Below, piece after piece: positions 35,446 to 45,428 of a DNA stretch of 64,000 nt. The position numbers were made by a program, and so were the translations under genes. The notes beneath the pieces were generated by a model that saw only the letters and a program-made list of their open reading frames with translations, made no database searches and had not been told where the DNA came from. Origin of the DNA: Cervus elaphus (lineage: Eukaryota; Chordata; Mammalia; Artiodactyla; Cervidae). The DNA lies in NCBI RefSeq assembly GCF_910594005.1, contig NC_057825.1:51987037-52051036 (forward strand), in the 5' to 3' direction. Position 1 is the first letter of the stretch; each line of letters opens with the position of its first letter.

Positions 35446-35945
35446 TGCTGTTGTTGTTGTTCAGTCACCCAGTCATCTCCGACTCTTTGCGACCCCATGA
35501 ACTGCAGCACACCAGGCCTCCTTGTCCCTCACCATCTCTCAGAGTTTGCACAAATTCATATTCATGGCCTCTGTGATTCCATCCAGCCATCTCATCCTGT
35601 GATGCCATCTTCTCCTTCTGTGCTCAATCTTTCTCAGCATCTGGGACTTTTCCAGTGAATTGTCTGTTCACATCAGATGAGCAAGATACCAGAGCTTCAG
35701 CATCAGTCCTTCCAATACCTTGGCCACCTGATGCAAAGAACTGACCTGTTTGAAAAGACTCTGATGCTGGGAAAGATTGAAGGCAGGAGGAGAAGGGGAT
35801 GACAGAGGATGAGATGGTTGGATAGCATCACCGACTCAATGGACATGAGTTTGAGTAAACTCCCGGAGTTGGTGATGAACAGGGAAGCCTGGCGTGCTGC
35901 AGTCCACAGGGTTGCAAAGAGTCAGACACAACTGAGTGACTGACC
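35446..35945. mobile_element. Two head-to-head BovB 3' ends
   Basis: A minus-strand BovB 3' end (35446-35718) meets a plus-strand BovB 3' end (about 35719-35945) with no spacer. Both cover the same roughly 230 bp, so they form an imperfect inverted repeat. They differ at roughly a fifth of positions, suggesting insertions of different age rather than one inversion. Confidence 0.8.
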
Positions 35946-36020
35946 TGAGCTGAACCTGTGAACAGAAGAGATTGGCACACCCCTGCCAGAGGCTAGGGGC
36001 TTTCTTGCTGGCTCTGGTGT

Positions 36021-36203
36021 AATTTGCCTGCAATGCCGGAGACACCGGAAACACAGGTTCGATCTTTGGGTCAAAAGATCCCCTGGAGGAGGGTATGGGA
36101 ACCCATTCTAGTATTCCTGCCTGGATAATCCCATGGGCAGAGGAGCCTGATTAGTTACAATCCATGGGGTCGCAAAGGGCCAGACACAGCTGAAACAACT
36201 GCA
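36021..36203 (+). mobile_element. Bov-tA SINE, 5'-shortened
   Basis: Sense: gcctgcaatgccggagacac, aggttcgatctttgggtcaa, ttctagtattcctgcctgga, cagacacagctgaaacaact. It splits the LTR-derived sequence. Confidence 0.88.
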
Positions 36204-37086
36204 CAGACATTCCAAAGACTGGCCGCTCCCTTGGAGATGTTCTGTTATACTGAAGACCCTTTCACTCTACTTCCTCACTGCCTCTCACTCTCTATTCTGC
36301 CTTTTGAGTTTAATTCCTCATTGCTTCTTTCTCTCTGATCTGTAAAAGAAACTGGCATCCAAACTCCGATAATATGATTATTTTGAGGTGCTATCCTGCT
36401 ATCTTGTCTGTCAGCTGCTTTCTGAATAAAATTGTTTTCCTTGCCTCGGGAGAGGAAAAAAAAAAAAAAAAAAGGCTTAAAACTTGACTGTCATGGGATC
36501 CAGTCCCATCATTTCGTGGCAAATAGGAGGGGGAAAAGTGGAATCACTGACAGATTTTATTTCCTTGAGCTCAGAAATCAACTCAGATGGTGACTGCAGC
36601 CATGAAATTAAAACATGCATGCTCCTTGAGAGGAAAGCTATGACAAATCTACACAGCATATTAAAAAGAAAAGGCAGTACTTTGCCAACCAGAGTCCCTA
36701 TAGTCAAACTATGTCTTTTCCAGTAGTTATGTATGATGTGAAAGTTGGACCATAAAGAAGGCTGAGCACCAAAGAATTGATGCTTTCAAACTGTGGTGCT
36801 GGAGAAGAATCTTGAGAGTCCCTCCCACTTCAAAAGAGATCAAATAGTAAATCCTAAAGGAAATCAACCTTCAATATTCATTGGAAGGACTGATGCTGAA
36901 GCTGAGGCTGCAATTCTTTGGTCATCTGGTGTGAAGAGCTGTCTCATTGGAAAAGATCCTGATTCTGGAAAGTTGAAAGCAAAGGTGAAGAGGGAAGCAG
37001 AGGACGAGATGGGTGGATGGCATCACTGATTCAATGGACATGAATTTGAGCAAACTCCTGGAGAAAGTGAAGGATAGGGAAGCCAC

Positions 37087-37165
37087 TTGGTGAAGTAGAT
37101 TTTGGAAATACACAAAAGTAGGGAAGAATATAGATAGATAATAGATAGATGATAAATGATAGGCC
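37087..37165 (+). repeat. Foreign 79-bp patch in BovB 3' end, similar to 39075-39160
   Basis: cttggtgaagtagattttgg followed by aagtagggaagaatatagat and a (TAGA)n run. It replaces about 35 bp of BovB, and its first 60 bp match 39075-39134 at about 85 percent by eye. Confidence 0.7.
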
Positions 37166-37205
37166 TCATGTAGTCAGATATGACTTAGCAACTGAACAAA
37201 ATAAC

Positions 37206-39074
37206 AAATACCTACCTCATAGGATTTTTGTAGGGAAAAATAAGATATTTCAATTAAAAATCTCAATATAATGCTATCAATACACATTGGTTGACCAATT
37301 TTATAAAGCATGCAATTTAAATAATTATTCAGAACCATAAGACAGAATTAATTATTTCCATCTACCTCCTAGTTTTAGCCTCTTAGATCAGAGAAATGAA
37401 AATGATCAGGAAGAATTACTTTAGAAAGTCAATACTTTTACCTTTGTATTTCATACAGCAACCATAATCTAAAAATTATGGTCAAAAAAAAAAAGAAAAA
37501 AATATGTGATATAATGATTGCTTATTGAAAACTGGATTTAGATATTACTCTTGAATTGCTTACCAGAAGGAATATAAACTATATTTGATAACCATGTTAC
37601 AGGTATTTTTGAACCATTTCCTTAATTCATTATTTTATAGTATAAATATATCATAGAGACAACATAATTTCATGGGAAGAAAATATTAGTCCTCTGATTT
37701 TTAGTGGCTCTGCTCTGTGAATTGGATACATCAATTAATGTGTCCTAACTTGTAAAAGAAAAGTGCTTTATACAGTGGAGTTGTTAAAATCAAAAGAGAT
37801 TACTTATTAAAGTACACAGAAGAGTTAAAATTGCCATGAAAATATGAGGAGTTAGTTATATATAAAGGAAGAATTTTAATTAATATTTACAGGTGCATAC
37901 CTTATTATATAAATGGAATTTTCAGATTTTTTGACATTTTTGGAGCATCTACCATGTGCTCAAAATTGTGATAGATGTCAGGGAGATAGTAGTGAAAAAA
38001 CTGACAGAATTTTTATCCTTATATCATGTATAGTCAAGAAGCTTCATACTTATAGTGTCTGCAGTATACAAAGCATATTTTTGTACTTGTCTTCCATAGA
38101 ATCAGTTTCTTTAATAAGTGACTGAAGAAATGATTTAAGGAAACTTTATTCAGAGAATAGAAATATGATTTTATACTGTGTATTTGATACTTTGTCAATG
38201 GAATCACAGCGATTTTTAAAAGTGTATTGTTTGTGTGTGAACTCAATTTATTCAACTTTATCAGACATTGATACCAAAATATTGTTGTATTTTTGACATC
38301 TCCTTACATTTTTTGCTGACATCCCTTGGTCTTTCTTTAAAGTGAACATCGACCTTTTTTAATTAGGATGAGTCTAAAGCAATATAAAAGTGTTTGGCAT
38401 TGTTTCTAATTAAGGTAATTTAAGAATCAGCTGACATTTTAAGCATTTTAATGAGTGATGTTTTTTAAGGTTGCAAAAATTTAAGGTTTCCCCTTTTAAT
38501 GAGAAAATTTATTTCATAGTAATTTCAGCTTTCTTGTTGGATGATCCTATTTTGACTTAACTCTTAGTTAGGTTTAATGTCCTTTTCACACATTCCACAT
38601 AATGGAACTTACAAAATTTCTAGGCTGTAATTCAAAGCACTCATTGCTATAAGGAGTTTCACAAAATTATTTTAACTTGCTTTTCCCATGAACTTTGCCT
38701 ACCATTTCTCCTTTGCCTCTTTCCCCAAAAGAGTTCTGCCCAATATTTACTTTGTTTGTTCACTTTTACCCAAGAAAATCATGAAAATCTGTTTTCATCA
38801 CTTTACTAATATCTCTCCAAATTCTTTAACCCATTTGTTCATTTTTAATCCATTTATTCACAAATTATTTTCAAAGAGTACCACATATGAGGCACTGTTC
38901 TGGGCCTTTGAGTTATGCCATGAACAAAGCAAGCGAAAATGGTGAGAAATAGTCACATTTTAGATATTATGATGACCATGCAGAGTTTGGAAGAAAGAGA
39001 ATAATTAAGAATAATTTTAAGAGGCTTAGCCTAAGCAACTGGCAGGATGGATTTTCCATCAGCTGGACTGAAAA
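37206..39074. other. AT-rich interval, about 1.9 kb
   Basis: No gene. Two stretches (37915-38030 and 38850-38930) look like very old MIR/L2-type sequence with a tttgagcatctaccatgtgc-like motif, too decayed for a firm name. Confidence 0.45.
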
Positions 39075-39168
39075 CACTTGGTGAAATATATTTGGGAAAT
39101 ATGCAGAAGTAGGGAAAGATATAGATAGATAGTAGATGATAGATGGTGAATAGATGATAGATAGATAG
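39075..39168 (+). repeat. Source-like copy of the 37087 patch with (GATA)n
   Basis: cacttggtgaaatatatttg, then agtagggaaagatatagata, then a GATA/TAGA microsatellite to 39168, where the L1 begins. Confidence 0.7.
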
Positions 39169-39606
39169 ACAGGTGGGAAAAGACTGTCTATTCCATAAAT
39201 GGTATTAGGAACAATGGACAGCTATATGAAAAAGAATTATACTTACTTTCTCATATCATACACAAAAATGAAACTAAGATGGATTACAGACTACAAGAGA
39301 ATATGGGCAGTACTTTATCATCATATTTACAAATATTGTTTTGGATCTATTGAGTTAGGCAAGAGCAAAAATAAGCAAATGTGACTACCTGAAACTAAAC
39401 AGCTTCTTCACAGCGAAAAAAAAAAAAAAAAAATCAACAAAAGAAAAAGCTAGTATAATGAATAGGAAAACATTTCAGCAAATATATCTGACAATAGGTT
39501 AACGTTCAAAATATGCAAAGAACTCACACAATTCAACACCAACAGAAAACCTGATTAAAAAATGGAAAGAGGACCTGAATAGACATTTTTCCAAAGAAGA
39601 TAATCA

Positions 39607-39880
39607 GGAGCTTCCTTGGTGGTCCAATGGTTAAGAATCCACCTTGCAATGTAGGGGATGGGGTTTGTTTCTGGTCCAGGAATTAAGATTCCACATGGCA
39701 CAGAGCAACTAAGTCCACGCCCCATAACTACAGAGCCTGCATGACACAGCTAGAGCCCACGTTCTACAACTACTGAAGCCCAAGGCCTCTGCAGCCTGTG
39801 TGCCACAGAAAGATCCTACGTGACAAAACAGATTCCACATGCTGCAACTAAGATCCAAAGCAGCTAAATATATACATACA
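39607..39880 (+). mobile_element. CHR-type SINE nested in L1
   Basis: Full-length sense copy: gagcttccttggtggtccaa head, gcacagagcaactaagtcca middle, gctgcaactaagatccaaag 3' part. An imperfect TSD aaagaagataa/aaagaagacaa flanks it. Confidence 0.88.
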
Positions 39881-40055
39881 AAAGAAGACAAATGAGTGGC
39901 CAACAGACACATGAAAACATTCTTAATATCTAATCATCAGGGAAATTCAAGTAAAAACCACAATGAGATAGTCCCTCATGTCTTTCAGAATGACTATTTT
40001 CAAAAAGAAAACAAATAACATGTGTTGGCTAGGATGAAGAGAGAAAAAAAAAAAA

Positions 40056-41850
40056 AACTACACAGAACTATACAAAAAAGATCTTTATCAACCAAGATAA
40101 CCATGATGGTGTGATCACTCACCTAGAGCCAGACATCCTGGAATACAAAGTTAGGTGGGCCTTCAGAAGCATCACTGCAAACAAAGCTAGTGGAGGTGAT
40201 GGAATTCCAGTTGAGTTATTTCAAATCCTAAAATATGATCTGTGAAAGTGCTGCACTCAATGTGCCAGGAAATTTGGAAAACTCAGCAGTGGCTACAGGA
40301 CTGGAAAAGGTCAGTTTTCATTCCAACCCCAAAGAAAGGCAATGTCAAAGAATGATCAAACTACCACACAATTGCACTTGTCTCATGCAAAATAATGCTC
40401 AGAATTCTCCAAGTCAGGCTTCAAAAGTGTGTGAACCATGAACCTCCAGATGTTCAAGCTGGATTTAGAAAAGGCAGTGGAACCAGAGATTAAATTGCCA
40501 ACATCAGCTGGATCATCAAAAAAGCAAGAGGGTTCCAGAAAAATATCTACTTCTGCCTTATTGACTACACCAAAGCCTTTGACTGTGTGGATCACAACAA
40601 ACTGTGGAAAACTCCTAAAGAGATGGGAATACCAGACCTCCTGACCTGCCTCCTGAGAAATCTGTATGCAGGTCAAGAAGCAACAGTTAGAACTGGACAT
40701 GGACAACAGATTGGTTCAAATCGGGAAAGGAATATGTCAAGGCTGTATATTGTCACTTTGCTTATTTAACTTACAGGCAAAGTACATCATGTGAAAAACC
40801 AGGCTGGATGAAACACAAAATGGAATCAAGATTGCCGAGAGAAATATCAATAACTTCAAATATACAGGTGACACCACCCTTAGGTAGAAAGTGAAGAAGA
40901 ACTAAAGAGCCTTTTGATGAAAGTGAAAGAGGAGAGTGAAAAAGTTGGCTTAAAGCTCGACATTCAGAAAACTAGAATCATGGCATCCAGTCCCATTACT
41001 TTGTGGCAAATAGGTGAGGAAACAGTGAAAACAGTTATAGACTTTATTTTGGGGGGCTGCAAAATCATTGCAGATAGTGATTGCAGCCATGAAATTAAAA
41101 GATGTTTTCTCCTTGGAAGGAAAGCTATGATCAAGCTGGCCAGCATATTAAAAAGCAGAGACATCACTTTGTCAACAAAGGTCAGTCTAGTCAAGGCTAT
41201 GTTTTTTCCAGTTGTCATGTACGGATGTGAGAGTTGGACTATCAAGAAAGCTGAGAGCTGAAGAATTAATGCTTTTTTTTTTTTTTTTTCTCTCTTTCTT
41301 TCTTTTTTTTTTTTCATTTATTTTTATTAGTTGAAGGCTAATTGTTTACAATATTGTAGTGGGTTTTGTCATACATTGACATGAATCAGCCATGGATCTA
41401 CATGTATTCCCCATCCTGATCCCCCCTCCCTCCTCCCTCTCTACCCAATCCCTCTGAGTCTTCCCAGTGCACCAGGCCCGAGCACTTTGAACTGTGGTGT
41501 TGGAGAAGACTCTTGAGAATCCCTTGGACTGCAAGGAAATCCAACCAGTCTACCCTGAAGGAAATCAGTTCTGAGTATTCACTGGAAAGACTGATGCTGA
41601 AGCTGAAACTCCAATACTTTTGCCACCTGATGCGAAGAACTAACTCACTAGAAAAGACGCTGATGCTTGGAAAGATTGAAGGCAGGAGGAGAAGCGGATG
41701 ACAGAGGATGAAATGGCATCACTGACTCGATGGCATGAGTCTGAGTAAGCCCTGTGAGTTGGTGATGGACAGGAAAGCCTGGCATGCTGAAGTCTATGGA
41801 ATCTTAAAGAGTCAGACACAACTGAGGGATTGAACCGAACTGAATATGCA
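40056..41850 (+). mobile_element. BovB, RT to 3' end, nested in L1
   Basis: Sense, 5'-truncated just before the linker end (ctacacagaactatacaaaa, then GVITHLE). RT motif A is intact (FDCVDHNKLWK, preceded by LIDYTKA). The catalytic box reads YTGD (about 40860-40872), followed by a stop. A 115-codon frame (40914-41261) covers the post-RT domain. An antisense L1 tail is inserted at 41271-41486. The 3' end is at about 41850 (cgaactgaat). Confidence 0.92.
41271..41486 (-). mobile_element. L1 (bovine) 3' UTR tail nested in BovB
   Basis: Antisense: T-rich poly(A) complement (41271-41312), attagttgaaggctaattgt, cagccatggatctacatgta, caggcccgagcac. Truncated to about 175 bp plus tail. BovB reads across it (gatgctttt...tttgaactgtgg). 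Confidence 0.92.
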
Positions 41851-41932
41851 CTGTTATAAATTGATTCAGTCATTATCAGAGACATGAAAGATCCTAAAAT
41901 AATTAAAAATGGCACTTCTCTATTAAGCAGCC

Positions 41933-42069
41933 TTTTTTTTTATTTTTTATTTTTTTTATGTCTGTACTGCATGGCATGTGAGATCTTAGTTCCCTGATTA
42001 GAGAAACAAAACTCTGGCCCCTTCAGTGGAAGCACAGAGTCCTAAACGTTGGACCACAAGGGAAGTCCC
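41933..42069 (-). mobile_element. CHR-type SINE nested in L1
   Basis: Antisense fragment: T-rich tail, atggcatgtgagatcttagt, and the gttggaccacaagggaagtc head. Confidence 0.82.
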
Positions 42070-42247
42070 TGAACCATTATTTTTGTATCCGATTATTTAC
42101 CCAAAGAAAGAAAAAATATATTCAATATTATATATGCAGCATTATTTTCATTGCAGCATTTTTTCTATAGCCAAGATATGGAAGCAACCTATCAACAGAT
42201 GAACAGATTAAAAATATGTGATATTTATATACAACAGAATACACTTA

Positions 42248-42453
42248 GGACTTCCCCGGTGGCTCAGATGATAAAGAATCTGCCTGCAATCTGCGAGATC
42301 TGGGTTCTCTCCCTGGGTCAGGAAGAAACCCTGGAGAAAGAAATGGCAACCCACTCCAGTATTCTTGCCTAGAAAATCCCTTGTACAGAAGAGCCTGGTG
42401 GTCTAATGTCCATGAGGTTACAAAGAGTCTGACAAGACTGAGCAACTAACACA
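42248..42453 (+). mobile_element. Bov-tA SINE nested in L1
   Basis: Sense and complete: ggacttccccggtggctcag, acccactccagtattcttgc, ctgacaagactgagcaacta. Flanks acacttag and acactag are a near-identical TSD. Confidence 0.9.
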
Positions 42454-43061
42454 CTAGTGGTCTGAAGCAGGACCCTGTGGGGCTCCTGGGCACAAAAGAC
42501 TCCCTGTGCCCCCCATTTGTTTCATTATAGGAAACAGCCTTCATTGTTGCCTTTCCCTGAGTTCCAATAGGTAGGTTCAAGCAGTTGTTAATTAAAGAAA
42601 GGAAGGGATAGGAGACAATGGAAGAATAATCAAGAGAAACAACAGTGCAGCCCTGGGTCAAAGTCCTAGTTCCCCATCAAGGGATGCACATGACAATATC
42701 TTTGAGCTGTTTTCCAGATACTGAAACCACCACCAGATGGAAGAATTTAACTGTATGTTGTGCAAAAGCATGTAGACCCCAGACTGATTGGAACCAGGAG
42801 GCTGATGATGCTGACTACCACTTACCTCACAACCAACCAGTCAGAAGAATGTCTGCAAGCTAATCACTCCCTCTTTGAACCACTACTATAAAACTTCCCA
42901 CTGCTCCCTCCAGGTTGGGACACAGTTTTGAGGGCATTAGCCTTCTGTAGCTCCCCTTGCCTGGCAAAGCAATAAATCTGTTCTTTTCTACTTCACCCAA
43001 AACTCTGTCTCCATGATTTAATTCAGTGTTGGGGTACCAAGGCCAGATTCGGCTTCATTAG
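42454..43061 (+). mobile_element. Solo class I (gammaretrovirus-like) ERV LTR nested in L1
   Basis: The LTR spans 42458-43057, from TGGTCTGAAGC to CGGCTTCA (TG...CA; internal TGAAGC/GCTTCA inverted ends). It has TATAAAA at 42887-42893 and AATAAA at 42971-42976, the spacing usual for gammaretroviral U3-R. The flanks are CTAG (42454-42457) and TTAG (43058-43061), a 4-bp TSD with one change. No internal genes. Confidence 0.8.
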
Positions 43062-43500
43062 CCATAAAAAGAAATAGAATCTTGCTATTCTGACAACATG
43101 GATACATCTAGAAGGTATCATAGTAAGTGCAATAAGTCAGACACAGTAAAACCAATACTATATGATTTCACCAATATGTGAAATCTAAAAATCCAAACAA
43201 CAAAATAAAAACAGACTCATTGATATAAAGAACACAAAAGGTGGTGGCTGGAGAGTATGGTGGTGGAGGATTTTGTGAAATTGGTGGAGACTGAGGTACA
43301 AACTTCCAGTTATACAGTAAACCATGGGAATATAATATATAACATAAGTATCATCAAGAATATGGTAATAACTTTGTATGGTGAAAGATAGTTACTGGAT
43401 TTATATTGATCATTTTATAAAATATGTTAATGCCAAATCACTGTGTAGTGATACCTAAAACTAATATAATATTGCACATCAAGTACATTTCAGTAAAAGA

Positions 43501-44028
43501 TATCAAAGTGACATTATGCTGAACTGATATACTAAACAACATGTAATAACTACTCTAGATGTATTGGTCACTTTTTTGTATTAATATTTCCTTTATTTTT
43601 TGTAGTGCTATGTTTTGATTCCTACTTTTGTGTGTCTTCTACAAATATTTTCTTTGTGTTACAGTGAGGCCTTCATAAAATGTCTTATAATAATCTATTT
43701 TATATTGATAACAATTTAATTTCAATGACATATAAAACTCTTCACTTTTATATATTCCTCCCTCACACTTTATATGATATGGCAATTTATATATTTCAGT
43801 TGTGACTAATAAGATTTTGTACATATAATAATTTTTAATACTTTTTTCTTTAACTTTTATAATAAAATCCCATGTGATTTAGGCACTACCTTTGTAGTAT
43901 AACAGAATTATTTATTTGTATATGTGTTTGCATTTACCAGTATTTTATACTTTTATATGTTTGATGTTACTGTTTAGTGCACAATAGCAACTCTAATATG
44001 GAAGTGATCATGAATTTTAATGGTCAAC
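43501..44028. other. AT-rich interval
   Basis: No gene. Parts may be decayed L1, but nothing specific can be named. Confidence 0.4.
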
Positions 44029-44212
44029 TAGAATGAAGATACATACCATTTCTGTTTTCTATTCAGATCATCACATATTGGAAACCAGCTTTAGGAAAGC
44101 ATAGACTAGTTGATGTAAAATTTAAAAAGTTAGTCTCAGGACTTCCTGGTGGCCCAAAGGTTGAGAATCCATCAACCAGTGCAGGGGTCACAGGTTCAAT
44201 CCCTGGTCCAGG
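44029..44212 (+). repeat. 184-bp duplication, copy 1 (with truncated CHR SINE)
   Basis: Same length as copy 2 at 44799-44982, with no gaps and about six substitutions by eye (near 97 percent identity). It holds about 110 bp of unique sequence plus the first 74 bp of a CHR SINE, then ends abruptly at ctggtccagg. Confidence 0.93.
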
Positions 44213-44517
44213 TCAGCCATCTAGTTGCCATGGTTTCTAATACATGAGTGACAAAATGCCGGCAGTGGTGCTGTTCATTAAATTGGTATGGCAGTGGTAC
44301 CCATAATGAAGGCATACACCACAGAAAATAACTCTGGCCTATAAAAGGGTGTACCCTATGGTATGGAAAGGGAAGCAAGTCTAAGTAGTAGGTGTTCTTT
44401 GCATAGCAACATTTTAGCATCACATACAACCCAAGTTTCATAAAAAGTACAAAGCCTCTAGGTGCTGATATTTATTAAGGCAAAACTAGAATAATCTAAA
44501 GACAAGGTCTCAATGAA
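44213..44517 (-). other. Coding-like stretch between duplicates
   Basis: The minus strand is open for 81 codons (44441-44196), with YYLDLLPFPYHRVHPFIGQS and LPYQFNEQHHCRHF stretches. It overlaps the duplication by a few codons. No known protein is recognised; it may be a short pseudogene piece or chance. Confidence 0.3.
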
Positions 44518-44710
44518 TGGGCTTCCCTTGTGGCTCAGCTGGTAAATAACCTACCTGCAATACGGGAGACCTGGATTCAATCCCTGGGTTGGGAAGATAT
44601 CCTAGAGAAGGGAAAGGCTACCCACTCCAGTATTCTGGCCTGGAGAATTCCATGAACTGTATAGTCCATGGGGTTGCAAAAAGTCGGAGGTGACTGAGCG
44701 ACTTTCACTT
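44518..44710 (+). mobile_element. Bov-tA SINE
   Basis: Sense, well preserved: gggcttcccttgtggctcag to aaaaagtcggaggtgactga gcgactttcac. It lies in the spacer between the two duplicated segments. Confidence 0.9.
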
Positions 44711-44798
44711 TCATTTCAGTATATGGACAATACATATCTAAATAGTAATTTAGGGAAAATTGTAATTGTTTGCAAAAACATGTATAACTTTATTCAAG

Positions 44799-44982
44799 TA
44801 GAATGAAGATACATACCATTTCTTTTTTCTATTCAGATCACCACATATTGGAAACCAGCTTGAGGAAATCACAGACTAGTTGATGTAAAATTTAAAAAGT
44901 TAGTCTCAGGACTTCCTGGTGGCCCAAAGGTTGAGAATCCATCAGCCAGTGCAGGGGTCACAGGTTCAATCCCTGGTCCAGG
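44799..44982 (+). repeat. 184-bp duplication, copy 2
   Basis: Unique sequence plus the 5' part of a CHR SINE that here continues to full length. Because the SINE is complete, this copy is probably the original and 44029-44212 the derived one. Confidence 0.93.
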
Positions 44983-45118
44983 AAGATCACAGATGCAAAG
45001 AAGCAACTAAATCCATGGGCCGCAATTATTGAACCTACATACTGCACCTACTGAAGTCCACATGCCTAAAGTTCATGCTCCACAAACAAGGGAAGCCACC
45101 ACAATGAGAAGCCCACTC
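44909..45118 (+). mobile_element. CHR-type SINE, full length
   Basis: Sense: ggacttcctggtggcccaaa head, caatccctggtccaggaaga, gcaactaaatccatgggccg, actgcacctactgaagtcca, ending near gaagcccactcactgca. Confidence 0.88.
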
Positions 45119-45245
45119 ACTGCATCTAGGGAGTGGTCGCCTCTCTCCTCCAATAGAGAACAGCAATGAAGACCCAGAACAGTTTAATCTCCTTGAACAA
45201 TCTCTCTTGGGTTTCTGTCTACACTCACAAAATAGCTCCTATTCA

Positions 45246-45428
45246 TTGAAGGCAGGAGGAGAAGGGGACGACGGAGGATGAGATGGTTGGATGGCATCAC
45301 CGACTCAATGGACATGAGTTTGAGTAGGCTCCGGGAGTTGGTAACGGACAGGGAAGCCTGGTGTGCTGCAGTCCATGGGGTCACAAAGAGTCCGACACGA
45401 CTGAGCGACTGAATTGAACTGAACTGAA
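45246..45428 (+). mobile_element. BovB 3' terminus, young
   Basis: The last 180 bp of BovB in sense: gaaggcaggaggagaagggg, cgactcaatggacatgagtt, gagtccgacacgactgagcg and a (gaact)n tail. It is close to the BovB sequence shared by the other young copies. Confidence 0.92.

Larger units (their letters stand above)
35177..36473 (+). mobile_element. Retroposed ERV-LTR transcript with poly(A), inside BovB
   Basis: Pieces at about 35177-35445, 35946-36020 and 36204-36473 form one plus-strand sequence that looks like a ruminant ERV LTR. Its cues are tctgactccatgttggaaat, aacagaagagattggcacac, gactggccgctcccttggag and ctgctttctgaataaaattg. AATAAA lies at 36425-36430, and an 18-base A run starts 25 bp further on (36456-36473), where a polyadenylated RNA would end. 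The A run plus the clean join to BovB on the right suggests LINE-mediated retroposition of an LTR-terminated RNA rather than retroviral integration. An exact TSD is not visible. Confidence 0.6.
32647..37205 (+). mobile_element. Near full-length BovB LINE, interrupted and dead
   Basis: Pieces at 32647-35176, 36474-37086 and 37166-37205 add up to about 3.2 kb covering 5' UTR to 3' tail, the full BovB length. Order on the plus strand: 5' UTR, endonuclease (about 33040-33830, with a VLFIIRDLNEKVG-type core near 33462), linker (33995-34291, ending EIKKRW), RT, C-terminal region and a degraded tail (cagatatgacttagcaactg). The RT motif A aspartate is glycine (FIGYTKAFD, about 34797-34823), and the catalytic box reads YADK (about 35080). 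Many stops. A 1.3-kb LTR-derived composite interrupts it after RT, and a 79-bp foreign stretch replaces about 35 bp near its 3' end. Confidence 0.9.
39169..43500 (+). mobile_element. 5'-truncated L1 carrying five direct insertions
   Basis: One plus-strand L1 runs through 39169-39606, 39881-40055, about 41851-41932, 42070-42247 and 43058-43500. Removing the intervening elements restores ORF2 C-terminal sequence in order: gaataaatggt-type start, rggacctgaatagacat, aatcatcagggaaattcaag, tgttggctaggatgaagaga, cactgttataaattgattca, gcagcattttttctatagcc, ataaaaagaaatagaatct. An old L1M-like 3' UTR follows, ending near 43500 (ctaatataatattgcacatc). No frame survives. About 1.3 kb of L1 holds about 3 kb of younger DNA. 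Confidence 0.85.

Noticed and set aside
41244..41330. Pyrimidine run as a promoter or splice signal
   Set aside because: It is the poly(A) tail complement of an antisense L1 inserted in BovB.
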